From Solimonas marina (lineage in GTDB: Bacteria; Pseudomonadota; Gammaproteobacteria; Nevskiales; Nevskiaceae): a stretch of 64,000 nucleotides of DNA. Positions 7,627 to 15,640 of this stretch are shown here, piece after piece. How positions within the stretch are numbered: position 1 is the stretch's first letter; each line of letters opens with the position of its first letter. The DNA lies in assembly GCF_012241385.1 (NCBI RefSeq), contig NZ_JAAVXB010000009.1, positions 160,313 to 224,312 on the forward strand, given 5' to 3'. The notes under the pieces were generated by a model, which saw only the letters and a program-made list of their open reading frames with translations, ran no database searches and had not been told where the DNA came from. The position numbers were made by a program, and so were the translations under genes.

Positions 7627-10263
7627 TTACGACGGGCAGCTCGCCGGCGTACCGCTGACGGTGAACGGACTGCTCAGCGCTTCGTACGGCGTTGGCGGCT
7701 CGCTCGCCGAGGTGCGGTAGACCCCTTCGTGACGCAGGCGGTAGGTGCCGGCCGGCAGGTTCAGCGGCAGTTTCCACAGCGCTTCTGCGGTCGACGAGCC
7801 GGCGAGATTGAGCTCGGTGAGGATCAGGCTCGAGCGCGTGTTCCAGACGAAGCGCAGCTCCGGATCCTTGTCGGTGGCGACCACGGTCCAACTGCCGTCG
7901 GCGTTCTCGCGCTCGGCATACAGATACGAGGCCATGGTCTTCAGGTCGTTGCCCGGATAGCCGGCGACCCAGGTCACGTCGACCTCGTCGCCCTGCGTAT
8001 AGCTGGCGTTGGCATCGGTGACGATGCTGCCGTAGTCACCGGGTACGTCGGTGGTGATCGGCGCGTCGTTGCCGATCGTGATGTCGGTGGCGGCGACGCC
8101 GGTTGGTGCCGGTTCGCCGCTGGCCATGGTCAGCGCCAGCTTGCGCGCTTCCTGCTGCGTCGCCGCGAGCTGCCAGGGGCCGGCGTAGGTCGACGCGCCT
8201 TCGTACATCTGCGCCGAGTATTCCTCGCGCGTCGCCATGTAGTGCAGGTAATCGTTGGACAGGCCGGCGATGACGACGGTGTCGACCCCGGCCGGCGAGA
8301 GCGCATCAAGCACGGTCTTGCGCAGGCGCCGGCCGGCCATGGTCGTGACCTCGAACGGCACGCCGAGCACCGCCAGATTGCCGATGCGGAAGATCTGGAA
8401 CGGCACCGGATCGGTTTCCGACGGGGTGAACACCGGCTTTTCCTTCTGGCAGGAGTAGCCGGGCGTCAGCGTTTGCAGGCACAGCACCGGCGTCACCGCG
8501 GCGGTCACGAGCACGCCCGGCAGCGGCACCTTGATCGGCGTGTCGTTCTGCTCGACGGTGAGATAGCCGGTGCCGTTGAACAGGCCGTTGTAGCCGGTGC
8601 GGATCTCGGTCTTGTATTCGCTGGGCGCGTCGTTGACGCAGGTGAAACCGGCCGCGCCGGGGCCGGGACCGTTGACGCCGCCAACCGCGAAGCCGAAGCC
8701 GAGTGCGGTCGTGCAAGTGGTCTTGTCGCCGGTGTACAGGTCGTCGGGCGAGCCGGGGGCCTGCAGATCGGCGAGTACCTCCGGATCGGTGACCTCGTCG
8801 TCGCTGAAATCTGCATAGAAGAAGCGGTAGTCGACCGGGCCGTGCAGCGCCGTGCCCTGGCCGAAGTCGCTCAGCGCCTGCGCGAGCTGCTTGGTGCCGT
8901 TGATAGCGGCCGCTTCGGGCTGGCCGTACTGATAGCCCGGCTCATCGAATTCGTAAGGCTCATCGGTGCCGCCGCGCATGCCGTACGGCACGCCTTGGCC
9001 GGGCCCGTTGCCGCCGTCGATGTCGGCATCGAACACGAACAGATCGGGGATGGTGTCGCCTTCGTCGGTTTGCGCGAATGAGGCGACGAAGTTGTCGGTG
9101 CCGTCCGGCGTATCGCTGCTGTCGGGCGTGTATTGCGTGCCCATCAGCTTTTCGAAGCGCAGCGCCGCCCAGCCCTTGTTGTCGCTGGAGATCAGCAGAT
9201 CATGGTTGCCCATCGACGTCGGGTGCACGGCGAACCAGTTCAGCACGCCGGCCGCCTTGCCGTCGTTGCGAATCAGGCTCAGCTGCAGGAAGCGCTTGTC
9301 GACATTGACCTCGTGACCATTCTCGTCGAGGTATTGCGCGCGCTCGGATTCGGCGTTCTGCGCATAGGCCGGCGGCGAGCGATTGACGTTGGCGTTGAGC
9401 AACTGCGAGATCGACATGCGGATCGGTGCGCTGTCGCCATGCGTTTCGAGATTGGCGTGCGCGCGGCGGATCGCTTCGACGATGCCGTTGACGATGGCGT
9501 TGAAATTGTCGCTGTCGAATGCGGCGTCGCTGAAGATCAGGCTTTCGACCCATTCGACCGGATCGTTGATCGCCTCCGGCAGCGTTGACGACAGGTCCGG
9601 TAGTTCCGGTACGCCGAAGCCGCCGGGTGCGGTATGTGTATGCGTCGCCGAGATCATCACATTGTCGGCCGTGTACAGCCCGCCGAGCGTCGCGTCGGCA
9701 GCCAGCTTCTTCAGTACTTCCTGATGAATGATCGCCGACATTGCGCCGAGGTCGACCGACACGAACACCACGCGCTTGCCGTTGCACGGCGACTCGATAT
9801 CGAAGGCGCGGGCGTAGAGGCGCGTGTCGATGCCCTTCGGTGCCTGCGGCGGCACGACCATGCCGAACATGTCGCCGTGGCCGGTCGGATTGCCGCCGAT
9901 CGGGCCGGTGGTGTCGTAAATGCCGGTGCCGAAGCGGAACTGCTCGTTGCCGGCGCAGCTGCCGGTGGCGGCGCCGGCATCGTCGATCGGTGTCTCCAGT
10001 GCGCTCGGTGCATCCGGCTGATGCGTCTTGGTGATCGTCGTGCCGTCGATGACCAGGTCCGCCGTGGTGCCGACCTGCAAGGCTGAGCTGTCGAGGATGC
10101 ATTGCGCGGCGGCGCTGTCGACGACATCGGTGGCGTCGCCGCTGCTGTTGCCGTCACCACTGCCGCCGTCAGGCGAACTGACGCTCTGGCTGCTGCCGCA
10201 AGCGGCGAGCGCCGCGAGCAGGACAAAACACGCTCCGAAACGAACGAACGGGTTGAGCATCAT
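7627..10263 (-). CDS. Neutral/alkaline ceramidase lipoprotein
   Basis: An 878-residue neutral ceramidase, which hydrolyses the N-acyl bond of ceramide to sphingosine and a fatty acid outside the cytoplasm. The signal peptide ends in the lipobox LAAC, so the enzyme should be anchored as a lipoprotein. A Ser/Gly/Asp linker precedes the catalytic domain. Family landmarks are GIYDTTGPIGGNPTGHGDM, the zinc-binding SATHTHTAPGG and NVNRSPPAY, which carries the nucleophile Ser296. The C-terminal domain after about residue 720 is the immunoglobulin-like part typical of the family. It is a single gene with no clear operon partner. Bacterial homologues often act on host or environmental sphingolipids; the target here is unknown. 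Confidence 0.9.
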   Translation of the reverse strand: MMLNPFVRFGACFVLLAALAACGSSQSVSSPDGGSGDGNSSGDATDVVDSAAAQCILDSSALQVGTTADLVIDGTTITKTHQPDAPSALETPIDDAGAATGSCAGNEQFRFGTGIYDTTGPIGGNPTGHGDMFGMVVPPQAPKGIDTRLYARAFDIESPCNGKRVVFVSVDLGAMSAIIHQEVLKKLAADATLGGLYTADNVMISATHTHTAPGGFGVPELPDLSSTLPEAINDPVEWVESLIFSDAAFDSDNFNAIVNGIVEAIRRAHANLETHGDSAPIRMSISQLLNANVNRSPPAYAQNAESERAQYLDENGHEVNVDKRFLQLSLIRNDGKAAGVLNWFAVHPTSMGNHDLLISSDNKGWAALRFEKLMGTQYTPDSSDTPDGTDNFVASFAQTDEGDTIPDLFVFDADIDGGNGPGQGVPYGMRGGTDEPYEFDEPGYQYGQPEAAAINGTKQLAQALSDFGQGTALHGPVDYRFFYADFSDDEVTDPEVLADLQAPGSPDDLYTGDKTTCTTALGFGFAVGGVNGPGPGAAGFTCVNDAPSEYKTEIRTGYNGLFNGTGYLTVEQNDTPIKVPLPGVLVTAAVTPVLCLQTLTPGYSCQKEKPVFTPSETDPVPFQIFRIGNLAVLGVPFEVTTMAGRRLRKTVLDALSPAGVDTVVIAGLSNDYLHYMATREEYSAQMYEGASTYAGPWQLAATQQEARKLALTMASGEPAPTGVAATDITIGNDAPITTDVPGDYGSIVTDANASYTQGDEVDVTWVAGYPGNDLKTMASYLYAERENADGSWTVVATDKDPELRFVWNTRSSLILTELNLAGSSTAEALWKLPLNLPAGTYRLRHEGVYRTSASEPPTPYEALSSPFTVSGTPASCPS

Positions 10264-10449
10264 GGCCGCCTCCCTGCAGTCGGATGATTCGCCGCGGCGC
10301 CGTCAGTCCCCCTTCGGCGTTTGCGACGGTTTGCAGGGATGGTGAGGCCAGCTTGCGCTCAGGGGAATGACAGCTGGCGCCACATTGCGCAGCGCCGCGG
10401 CATCGCTGAAGCCGCCCCGCCGGCGTTGGGCGCCGGCAGGGCGTGGACC

Positions 10450-11214
10450 TCAGAGGAACATGCCGCCCGAGGCTTCGATGCGCTGCGCGTTGATCCAGCC
10501 GTTGGCTGGCGACAGCAGCGAGGCGACCACGCCGCCGATGTCGTCTGCCTTGCCGGCGCGGCCCAAGGCCGTCTGCGAGGCGACGAACTGGTTGAGCTGC
10601 GCGTTGTCGCGCAGGCGGCCGCCGCCGAAGTCGGTTTCGATCGCGCCCGGCGCGACGACGTTGACGGCGATGCCGCGCGGGCCGAGTTCCTTGGCCAGAT
10701 AGCGGGTCAGCACTTCGACGCCGCCCTTCATCGTCGCGTACGCGGCGTAGCCCGGTAGCGAGAAGCGCGCGAGGCCGGTCGAGATATTGACGATGCGACC
10801 GCCGTCGGCGATCAGCGGCAGCAGCTTCTGGGTCAGGAAGAACGGTCCTTTGAGGTGGATGTTCATCAGCTCGTCGAACTGCGCTTCGGTCGTGTCGGCG
10901 AACGGCGTGTGCAGGCCGACGCCGGCGTTGTTGACCAGTGCGTCGAACGTGTCGCGCTGCCAGTGCGACTGCAGCGCCTCGCGCACGGCGGTGACGAAGG
11001 CATCGAAGCTGGCGCTGTCGCCAACGTCCAGTTGCAGCGCCACGGCGCGGCGGCCCAGCGCTTCGATTTCGGCGACGACGTTCTTCGCCTCATCGGCGCG
11101 GCTGCGGTAGGTGATGATGACGTCCTGGCCCTGGCGGGCGACGGCGACGGCGGCATTGCGGCCGAGGCCGCGGCTGCCGCCGGTGATGAGGGTGATCGGG
11201 GTCTGTTCGCTCAT
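10450..11214 (-). CDS. SDR-family NAD(P)-dependent oxidoreductase
   Basis: A classical short-chain dehydrogenase of 254 residues. It has the nucleotide-binding TGGSRGLG at 11-18, the stabilising NNAG, the catalytic Ser in VNISTG, and a YxxxK pair in the AAYATMKGG segment. PGAIETDFGGG follows as the usual substrate-loop motif. It is divergent from a LysR regulator gene across a 122-base region with an AT-rich palindrome, so control by that regulator is likely. The substrate cannot be read from sequence. The annotation is firm at family level only. Confidence 0.92.
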   Translation of the reverse strand: MSEQTPITLITGGSRGLGRNAAVAVARQGQDVIITYRSRADEAKNVVAEIEALGRRAVALQLDVGDSASFDAFVTAVREALQSHWQRDTFDALVNNAGVGLHTPFADTTEAQFDELMNIHLKGPFFLTQKLLPLIADGGRIVNISTGLARFSLPGYAAYATMKGGVEVLTRYLAKELGPRGIAVNVVAPGAIETDFGGGRLRDNAQLNQFVASQTALGRAGKADDIGGVVASLLSPANGWINAQRIEASGGMFL

Positions 11215-11289
11215 GGGAGGTCTCCAGTGAAAGCGCGGGCTTGCGCGATGGAGATCACTTTATTGATTGAATGATTTACGATAAACGAT

Positions 11290-11305
11290 GATAAATTGAT
11301 TTATC
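11290..11305. promoter_or_regulatory. Palindromic operator candidate between SDR and lysR genes
   Basis: GATAAAT (11290-11296) and ATTTATC (11299-11305) form a perfect 7-bp inverted repeat with a 2-base spacer. Partial copies (GATTTACGATAAAC) lie just upstream. It sits in a strikingly AT-rich island in the divergent promoter region, as expected for a LysR-type binding site. Confidence 0.5.
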
Positions 11306-11336
11306 TGTTCGCGAAAAATGAACAATTGGAAGGCCG

Positions 11337-12245
11337 ATGAATCGTCTCGATGCCATGCAGATCTTTGCGCGGGTGGCCGAGCTGAGCAGTTTCACGCGCG
11401 CCGCCGAGCTGCTGGGGCTGCCCAAGGCCAGCGTTTCGACGGCGGTGCAGCAGCTCGAGAGCGAACTGGGCGTGCGTCTGCTGCACCGCACGACGCGTCG
11501 CGTCGAGCTGACGCAGGACGGTCGTGCGTTCTACGAGCGTTGCCTCGATCTGCTGGCCGACGTCGACGAGCTGTCGACAATGTTCCAGCACGATCAGGCG
11601 CTGTCGGGGCGGCTGCGCGTCGACATGTCGAGCGGACTGGCGAGCCTGTTCGTCGTGCCGCGACTGCCGGAATTTCTCGACGCACATCCACAACTGCAGT
11701 TGGAGCTGAGCAGCACCGATCGCCGCGTCGACCTGGTGCGTGAGGGTTTCGACTGCGTGCTCCGCGTCGGCATCCTCGGCGACAGCACGCTGGTGGCGCG
11801 GCCGTTGGGGGCGCTGCGCATCGTCAATTGTGCGAGTCCTGACTACCTGCGCCGCTACGGTACGCCGCGCACGCTGGACGATCTGGCCGGGCATCGGCTC
11901 GTCGACTACGTGCCGACGCTGGGCGCGCGCAGCAGCGGTTGGGAATATCCAGACGGCGAGGGCGGCTACCGCACCTTGCAGATGCCGGTGGCGCTGACCG
12001 TCAACAATGCCGAGGCCTATGAGGCGGCGTGCCTCGCCGGACTCGGCTTGGTGCAGATTCCGTCCGCCGGCAAGCAGGCGCTGTTCGATGACGGGCGTCT
12101 GGTCGAGGTGTTGACCGACTTTCCGGCCGAGCCGATGCCGGTCACCGCGCTGTACGCGCATCGCCGCAACCTGTCGAAGCGGGTGCGCGTGTTCATGGAC
12201 TGGGTGGCGGACATCCTGCGACCGCATCTGCTGGACCTGCACTGA
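11337..12245 (+). CDS. LysR-family transcriptional regulator
   Basis: A 302-residue LysR-type regulator. The N-terminal winged helix-turn-helix (residues 1-60: MNRLDAMQIFARVAELSSF, then the recognition-helix region ASVSTAVQQLESELGVRLL) is followed by a linker helix and a periplasmic-binding-like effector domain. The pattern is that of the large subgroup (CrgA/DsdC-like) whose members often sit divergently from an SDR or quinone oxidoreductase, as here. GGAAGG eight bases before the ATG is the ribosome-binding site. It probably controls the adjacent SDR gene and itself. The effector is unknown. Confidence 0.93.
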   Translation: MNRLDAMQIFARVAELSSFTRAAELLGLPKASVSTAVQQLESELGVRLLHRTTRRVELTQDGRAFYERCLDLLADVDELSTMFQHDQALSGRLRVDMSSGLASLFVVPRLPEFLDAHPQLQLELSSTDRRVDLVREGFDCVLRVGILGDSTLVARPLGALRIVNCASPDYLRRYGTPRTLDDLAGHRLVDYVPTLGARSSGWEYPDGEGGYRTLQMPVALTVNNAEAYEAACLAGLGLVQIPSAGKQALFDDGRLVEVLTDFPAEPMPVTALYAHRRNLSKRVRVFMDWVADILRPHLLDLH

Positions 12246-12310
12246 GCAGCCCGCGTGCGGCGGGCATGCCGCTACACTCGGCACTCTTCCCTGCGACCCG
12301 GCATCCCGAT

Positions 12311-12724
12311 ATGAGCCAACTTGTTTCCGGTGCGTTCGAGGTCCAGCTTGAACCGCTCGATGTGGCGCTCGCCGACGAAGCGGGCGGCGCCACGCGCGGC
12401 CGTATGTCGATCGACAAGCAGTACCGTGGCGCACTCGACGGCCGCAGCCGTGGCGAAATGCTGACGGCAATGACGTCGACGCCGGGTTCGGCCGGCTATG
12501 TCGCGATCGAAAAATTCGTCGGCACGCTGCAGAGCCGGCGCGGCAGCTTCGTGCTGCAGCATCACGCAACGATGACGCGCGGTGCGCCGCAGCTCAACAT
12601 CGTCGTCGTGCCGGACTCCGGTACCGACGAACTGCTTGGAATCAGCGGGCGCATGGACATCGTCGTCGAGGCGGGCGCGCATCGCTACCGCTTTGACTAC
12701 GAGCTGCCCGCAGCGGCTGCCTGA
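12311..12724 (+). CDS. DUF3224 family protein
   Basis: A 137-residue protein of the DUF3224 family, an allene-oxide-cyclase-like beta-barrel fold. Diagnostic pieces are GRMSIDKQYRG, GEMLTA, AGYVAIEKFVGTL, GSFVLQHHATMTRG, LNIVVVPDSGTDELLGI and a C-terminal YRFDYELP. The ATG at 12311 is preferred over an upstream in-frame ATG at 12266, because family members begin at this point. It is cytoplasmic by sequence. It lies 65 bases after lysR in the same direction and directly before the fluoride riboswitch promoter. No biochemical function is established for the family. Confidence 0.85.
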   Translation: MSQLVSGAFEVQLEPLDVALADEAGGATRGRMSIDKQYRGALDGRSRGEMLTAMTSTPGSAGYVAIEKFVGTLQSRRGSFVLQHHATMTRGAPQLNIVVVPDSGTDELLGISGRMDIVVEAGAHRYRFDYELPAAAA

Positions 12725-12739
12725 GCGGGCGCGGCCGGC

Positions 12740-12833
12740 TATACTGCGCGCAGGAGATGGCATACCTCCTCGAACCGCCCGCAATGGGCTGATGATGCCT
12801 ACTGTGCCTCGCGTGGCGAGGCCGTCGGTAGGC
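12740..12833 (+). promoter_or_regulatory. Fluoride (crcB) riboswitch with its promoter
   Basis: A -10 box TATACT at 12740-12745 leads straight into the fluoride aptamer. The conserved parts are GGAGATGG (12753-12760), CTCCTCGAACCGCCCGC, and GGCTGATGATGCCTAC ending at 12802. Downstream, GTAGGC (12828-12833) can pair with GCCTAC (12797-12802) around an internal GCCTCGC/GCGAGGC hairpin, a plausible switch that would disrupt the aptamer. The next genes are crcB and a DUF190 gene, the standard targets. Confidence 0.93.
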
Positions 12834-12883
12834 GCGATCTCCACGGCTTCCCCGCAGGCTTACTCGAACCTGGAGATGAGGGA

Positions 12884-13270
12884 ATGACGGCCTCTGGCTT
12901 GCTCGCAGTCGGTGTCGGTGCCGCTCTCGGCGCGTGGTTGCGCTGGGCGCTCGGCCTGCTGCTCAACGGACTGTTTCCGGCGGTGCCGCCCGGCACGCTC
13001 GCCGCCAATCTGCTCGGCGCCTATGTGATCGGCGTCGGCATCGCGTTCTTCGCGCAAATGCCGCAGCTGGCGCCGGAGTGGCGCTTGTTGATCGTCACCG
13101 GTTTTTGCGGCGCGCTGACGACGTTTTCGACGTTTTCCGCGGAACTGTCATCGCTGTTCCAGCAAGGGCGCTTCGGCGTGCTGGCTGGCGCGGTGGCGGT
13201 GCACGTCGCCGGTTCGCTGGCGATGACGCTGGCCGGCATGGGCACCGTGCAGGTGCTGTCGCATCGATAA
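12884..13270 (+). CDS. crcB: Fluoride ion channel/exporter CrcB (Fluc)
   Basis: A 128-residue membrane protein with four hydrophobic helices that dimerises into a dual-topology fluoride channel. Family motifs are [13 protein letters not shown], the pore Asn42 in [10 protein letters not shown], and the Phe-box/sodium-site segment [14 protein letters not shown] (72-85). It expels fluoride that leaks in as HF. It starts with an ATG 50 bases after the fluoride riboswitch, preceded by GAGATGAGGG, and is followed 12 bases later by the DUF190 gene. Expression should be switched on by fluoride through the riboswitch. Confidence 0.96.
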   Translation: MTASGLLAVGVGAALGAWLRWALGLLLNGLFPAVPPGTLAANLLGAYVIGVGIAFFAQMPQLAPEWRLLIVTGFCGALTTFSTFSAELSSLFQQGRFGVLAGAVAVHVAGSLAMTLAGMGTVQVLSHR

Positions 13271-13282
13271 GTGGAGAACACG

Positions 13283-13600
13283 ATGAACGGATATCAGATC
13301 AGCTTCTACATGCAGCAGAACGACCGTCATGACGGTCACGCGCTCTGCGACTGGCTCGTCAAGCTGGCCGGCGAACTCGAGCTGCGCGGCGTCACCGTGA
13401 TCGCCGGCACCGAAGGCATCGGCCACGACGGCCGTCTGCATTCGGCGCACTTCTTCGAACTTGGCGATCAGCCGGTCAAGGTGATGATGGCGGTCAATGA
13501 AGAGCAGTCGGACAAGCTGTTCGCGCGCCTCAAGGGCGAAAAGCTGCGCCTGTTCTACATCAAGGCGCCGGTCGAGTTCGGCGTCGTCGGCGAAGACTGA
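13283..13600 (+). CDS. DUF190 family protein (PII-like, CrcB-associated)
   Basis: A 105-residue soluble protein of the DUF190 family, a PII-like ferredoxin fold found repeatedly beside crcB in fluoride-responsive operons. Typical pieces are ISFYMQQNDRHDGHALCDWL, GVTVIAGTEGIGHDGRLHS and KVMMAVNEEQSDKLF. The ATG at 13283 is chosen over an in-frame GTG at 13271 because GGAG lies seven bases before it. It is co-transcribed with crcB. Its last 46 bases overlap the end of the convergent desaturase gene. The molecular role in fluoride resistance is not established. Confidence 0.88.
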   Translation: MNGYQISFYMQQNDRHDGHALCDWLVKLAGELELRGVTVIAGTEGIGHDGRLHSAHFFELGDQPVKVMMAVNEEQSDKLFARLKGEKLRLFYIKAPVEFGVVGED

Positions 13601-14466
13601 TCGGCCGCTGCAGCTTGGCCGTAGTGCTGCTCGGCCCAGGCCGGGTGGCGCACGAGAATGCGCGGATCGCGATAACGCCAGACGTCGCGCAGCAGGGTGC
13701 CGAGTTCGTGTAGCTGCAGATAGAACGGATTGCGTGAGCGCGACTGACGCTCGGTGACGCCGTAGGCGATCTCGCCGGCGTCGGCCTCGGCGCGGAAAGT
13801 GCCGAACAGCCGGTCCCAGATGATCAGCACGCCGCCGAAGTTGCGGTCGATCTGCTGCGGGTTCGAGCCGTGATGCACGCGGTGGTGCGACGGCGTGTTG
13901 AGTACCGCGCCGAAGCGGTCGAGCACGCTCGGTGCCTCGGTGTGCAGGAAGAACTGGTAGAGCAGATTCAGTTCGAGCGCGACGATCGCCCAGGTCTTGT
14001 CGAAGCCGACCAGCGCGATCGCGCCGGCGATCATCAGATTGCCGCCATTGAGCGCAACCAGATAGTTCTGGCGCAGCGCCGTCGAATAATTCATGCGCTG
14101 CGACGAGTGATGCACGGCGTGCGAGGTCCAGAACCAGCGCACCTTGTGCCAGACATAGTGCGAGACGTAGAACGTGAAGTCGGTGATTACAAAGATCAGC
14201 AGCACGCTCCAGACGCCATGCACCGGCTGGTATTGCAGGCCGTAAGGGTGGACGAGCGAGAAGAATGCGCCGCCGGCCAGCGCCACGACCACGCCGTCGA
14301 CGACCTTGTAGCTCAGGCCCATGGTCATGTTCGACAGCGTGTCGGCCAGCTCGTATTGCTCGGGGCGGCCGCGTCGCTTCCAGTACCAGGCTTCGGAGGC
14401 GACGACGCCGACGAAGATGACGCCGGCGGCGGCGATGAACATCAGGGCGTGCAGTACGTCTTGCAT
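13555..14466 (-). CDS. Sterol desaturase/fatty acid hydroxylase family protein
   Basis: A 303-residue integral membrane di-iron enzyme. Several hydrophobic segments surround the conserved His clusters HYVWH, HAVHHSS and HHRVHHG, which bind the iron pair in the fatty acid hydroxylase superfamily. Such enzymes hydroxylate or desaturate sterols, carotenoids or lipid acyl chains. It is divergent from an AraC-type regulator 124 bases away, which probably controls it. The 3' end overlaps the convergent DUF190 gene by 46 bases, so the last 15 residues share DNA with a gene on the other strand. Substrate unknown. Confidence 0.93.
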   Translation of the reverse strand: MQDVLHALMFIAAAGVIFVGVVASEAWYWKRRGRPEQYELADTLSNMTMGLSYKVVDGVVVALAGGAFFSLVHPYGLQYQPVHGVWSVLLIFVITDFTFYVSHYVWHKVRWFWTSHAVHHSSQRMNYSTALRQNYLVALNGGNLMIAGAIALVGFDKTWAIVALELNLLYQFFLHTEAPSVLDRFGAVLNTPSHHRVHHGSNPQQIDRNFGGVLIIWDRLFGTFRAEADAGEIAYGVTERQSRSRNPFYLQLHELGTLLRDVWRYRDPRILVRHPAWAEQHYGQAAAADQSSPTTPNSTGALM

Positions 14467-14590
14467 CGGAGTCCTCCATGCCGGCCTGCGGACCGGTCGA
14501 CGATGGCGCCATCATCGCCGTTCGCCGTAGGCCTGTATTGACGCCCGATTTTCATTTTTGACATTCTCCGCCACCGAGGAGAATGCGGTC

Positions 14591-15640
14591 ATGGCGGAAA
14601 ACGTCTACGTCTCGGCGTCACTGGCCGAGTTGCTGCGCCAGTATCTGGACGACGAAAAGCTCGACATCGGCGGCCTGCGCGAGCGGCTCGGCACGCTGGC
14701 GGCGCAGCCGCGCATGGCGGCCGAAACCTGGTGGGCGCTGTTGCAGCAGATCGCCGACGCGCGGCCGCGGCCGGTCACCGGCCTGTGGATCGGCCGCAGC
14801 GCGCGGCCGCATCACGTCGGCGTGCTCGGCTATCTGGCGATGTCCTGCGAGACGCTCGGCCAGGCCTTGCTGCGCTTCCAGCGCTTCCAGCCGCTGCTGC
14901 ACAACCTGACGCCGACCCTCGCGCAGCGCCGCGGCGACGAATTCCGCCTCAGTTGGGATGCGTCATATGCGCGCTCGACGCGGCTTTCCGACGAGGTGCT
15001 GGTGTCGGCGCTGCTGACGCTGGCGCGCCAGCTCAGCGGTCGCGGCGATCTGCGCCTGCGCGCCGTCGAATTTCCGGGCGAGGCGCCAGCGGACCTCACG
15101 CCGTACACGGATTTCCTGCAGTGCGCGGTGCACTTCGGCAGCCATTCGCTGGTCGTCCATCTCGACGCCGCGACCCTGGCGCTGCCCATCGACACCCGCG
15201 ATCCGCATCTGCGCGCACTGCTCGACCAGCAGGCCGAAGCCTTGCTGCAGACGCTGCCGCGGGTCGATGCGCTGGTCGGGCAGTTGCAGCAGGCCATCGT
15301 CCAGGCCCTGCAAGACGGCGAGCCGACGCTGGAACAACTGGCGCGGCGCATGGGCCAGTCGTCGCGCACGCTGTATCGGCAACTACAGGCCCGCGGCCTG
15401 ACCTACAAGTCCATGCTCGCCGACACGCGCCTGGCCTTGGCGCAGCGCTATCTGGCCGATCCGAAGCTGAGCCTGCCGGAAATCGCGCTGTTGCTCGGCT
15501 ACTCCGAGCAAAGCGCGTTCACGCGCGCGTTCAAAAGCTGGTGCGGCGACACGCCGCTGCGCTATCGCCGTGCCGGCGCGGCGCTTACGCCTGCGTCGCC
15601 TCGCGATCCTGCTGCGCGAAAATCTCTGCGGCCAGGCTGA
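14591..15640 (+). CDS. AraC-family transcriptional regulator
   Basis: A 349-residue regulator. The N-terminal two thirds match the arabinose-binding-like domain common in regulators of alkane, lipid and xenobiotic genes (WWALLQQIADARP, GVLGYLAMSCETLGQALLR). The C-terminal AraC helix-turn-helix pair spans about residues 230-330 (LEQLARRMGQSSRTLYRQLQ and LPEIALLLGYSEQSAFTRAF). The ATG at 14591 follows GAGGAG by ten bases and is preferred to the upstream ATG at 14558. It is divergent from the sterol desaturase-like gene, its likely target. The gene overlaps the convergent pcaD-pcaC fusion by 56 bases at the 3' end. Confidence 0.92.
   Translation: MAENVYVSASLAELLRQYLDDEKLDIGGLRERLGTLAAQPRMAAETWWALLQQIADARPRPVTGLWIGRSARPHHVGVLGYLAMSCETLGQALLRFQRFQPLLHNLTPTLAQRRGDEFRLSWDASYARSTRLSDEVLVSALLTLARQLSGRGDLRLRAVEFPGEAPADLTPYTDFLQCAVHFGSHSLVVHLDAATLALPIDTRDPHLRALLDQQAEALLQTLPRVDALVGQLQQAIVQALQDGEPTLEQLARRMGQSSRTLYRQLQARGLTYKSMLADTRLALAQRYLADPKLSLPEIALLLGYSEQSAFTRAFKSWCGDTPLRYRRAGAALTPASPRDPAARKSLRPG

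Noticed and set aside
10264..10449. GC-rich inverted repeat (CGCCGGCG and GCGCCGGC) near 10420-10440 considered as terminator of the SDR gene
   Set aside because: Short stem without a U tail on the minus strand; such palindromes are frequent by chance at this GC content.
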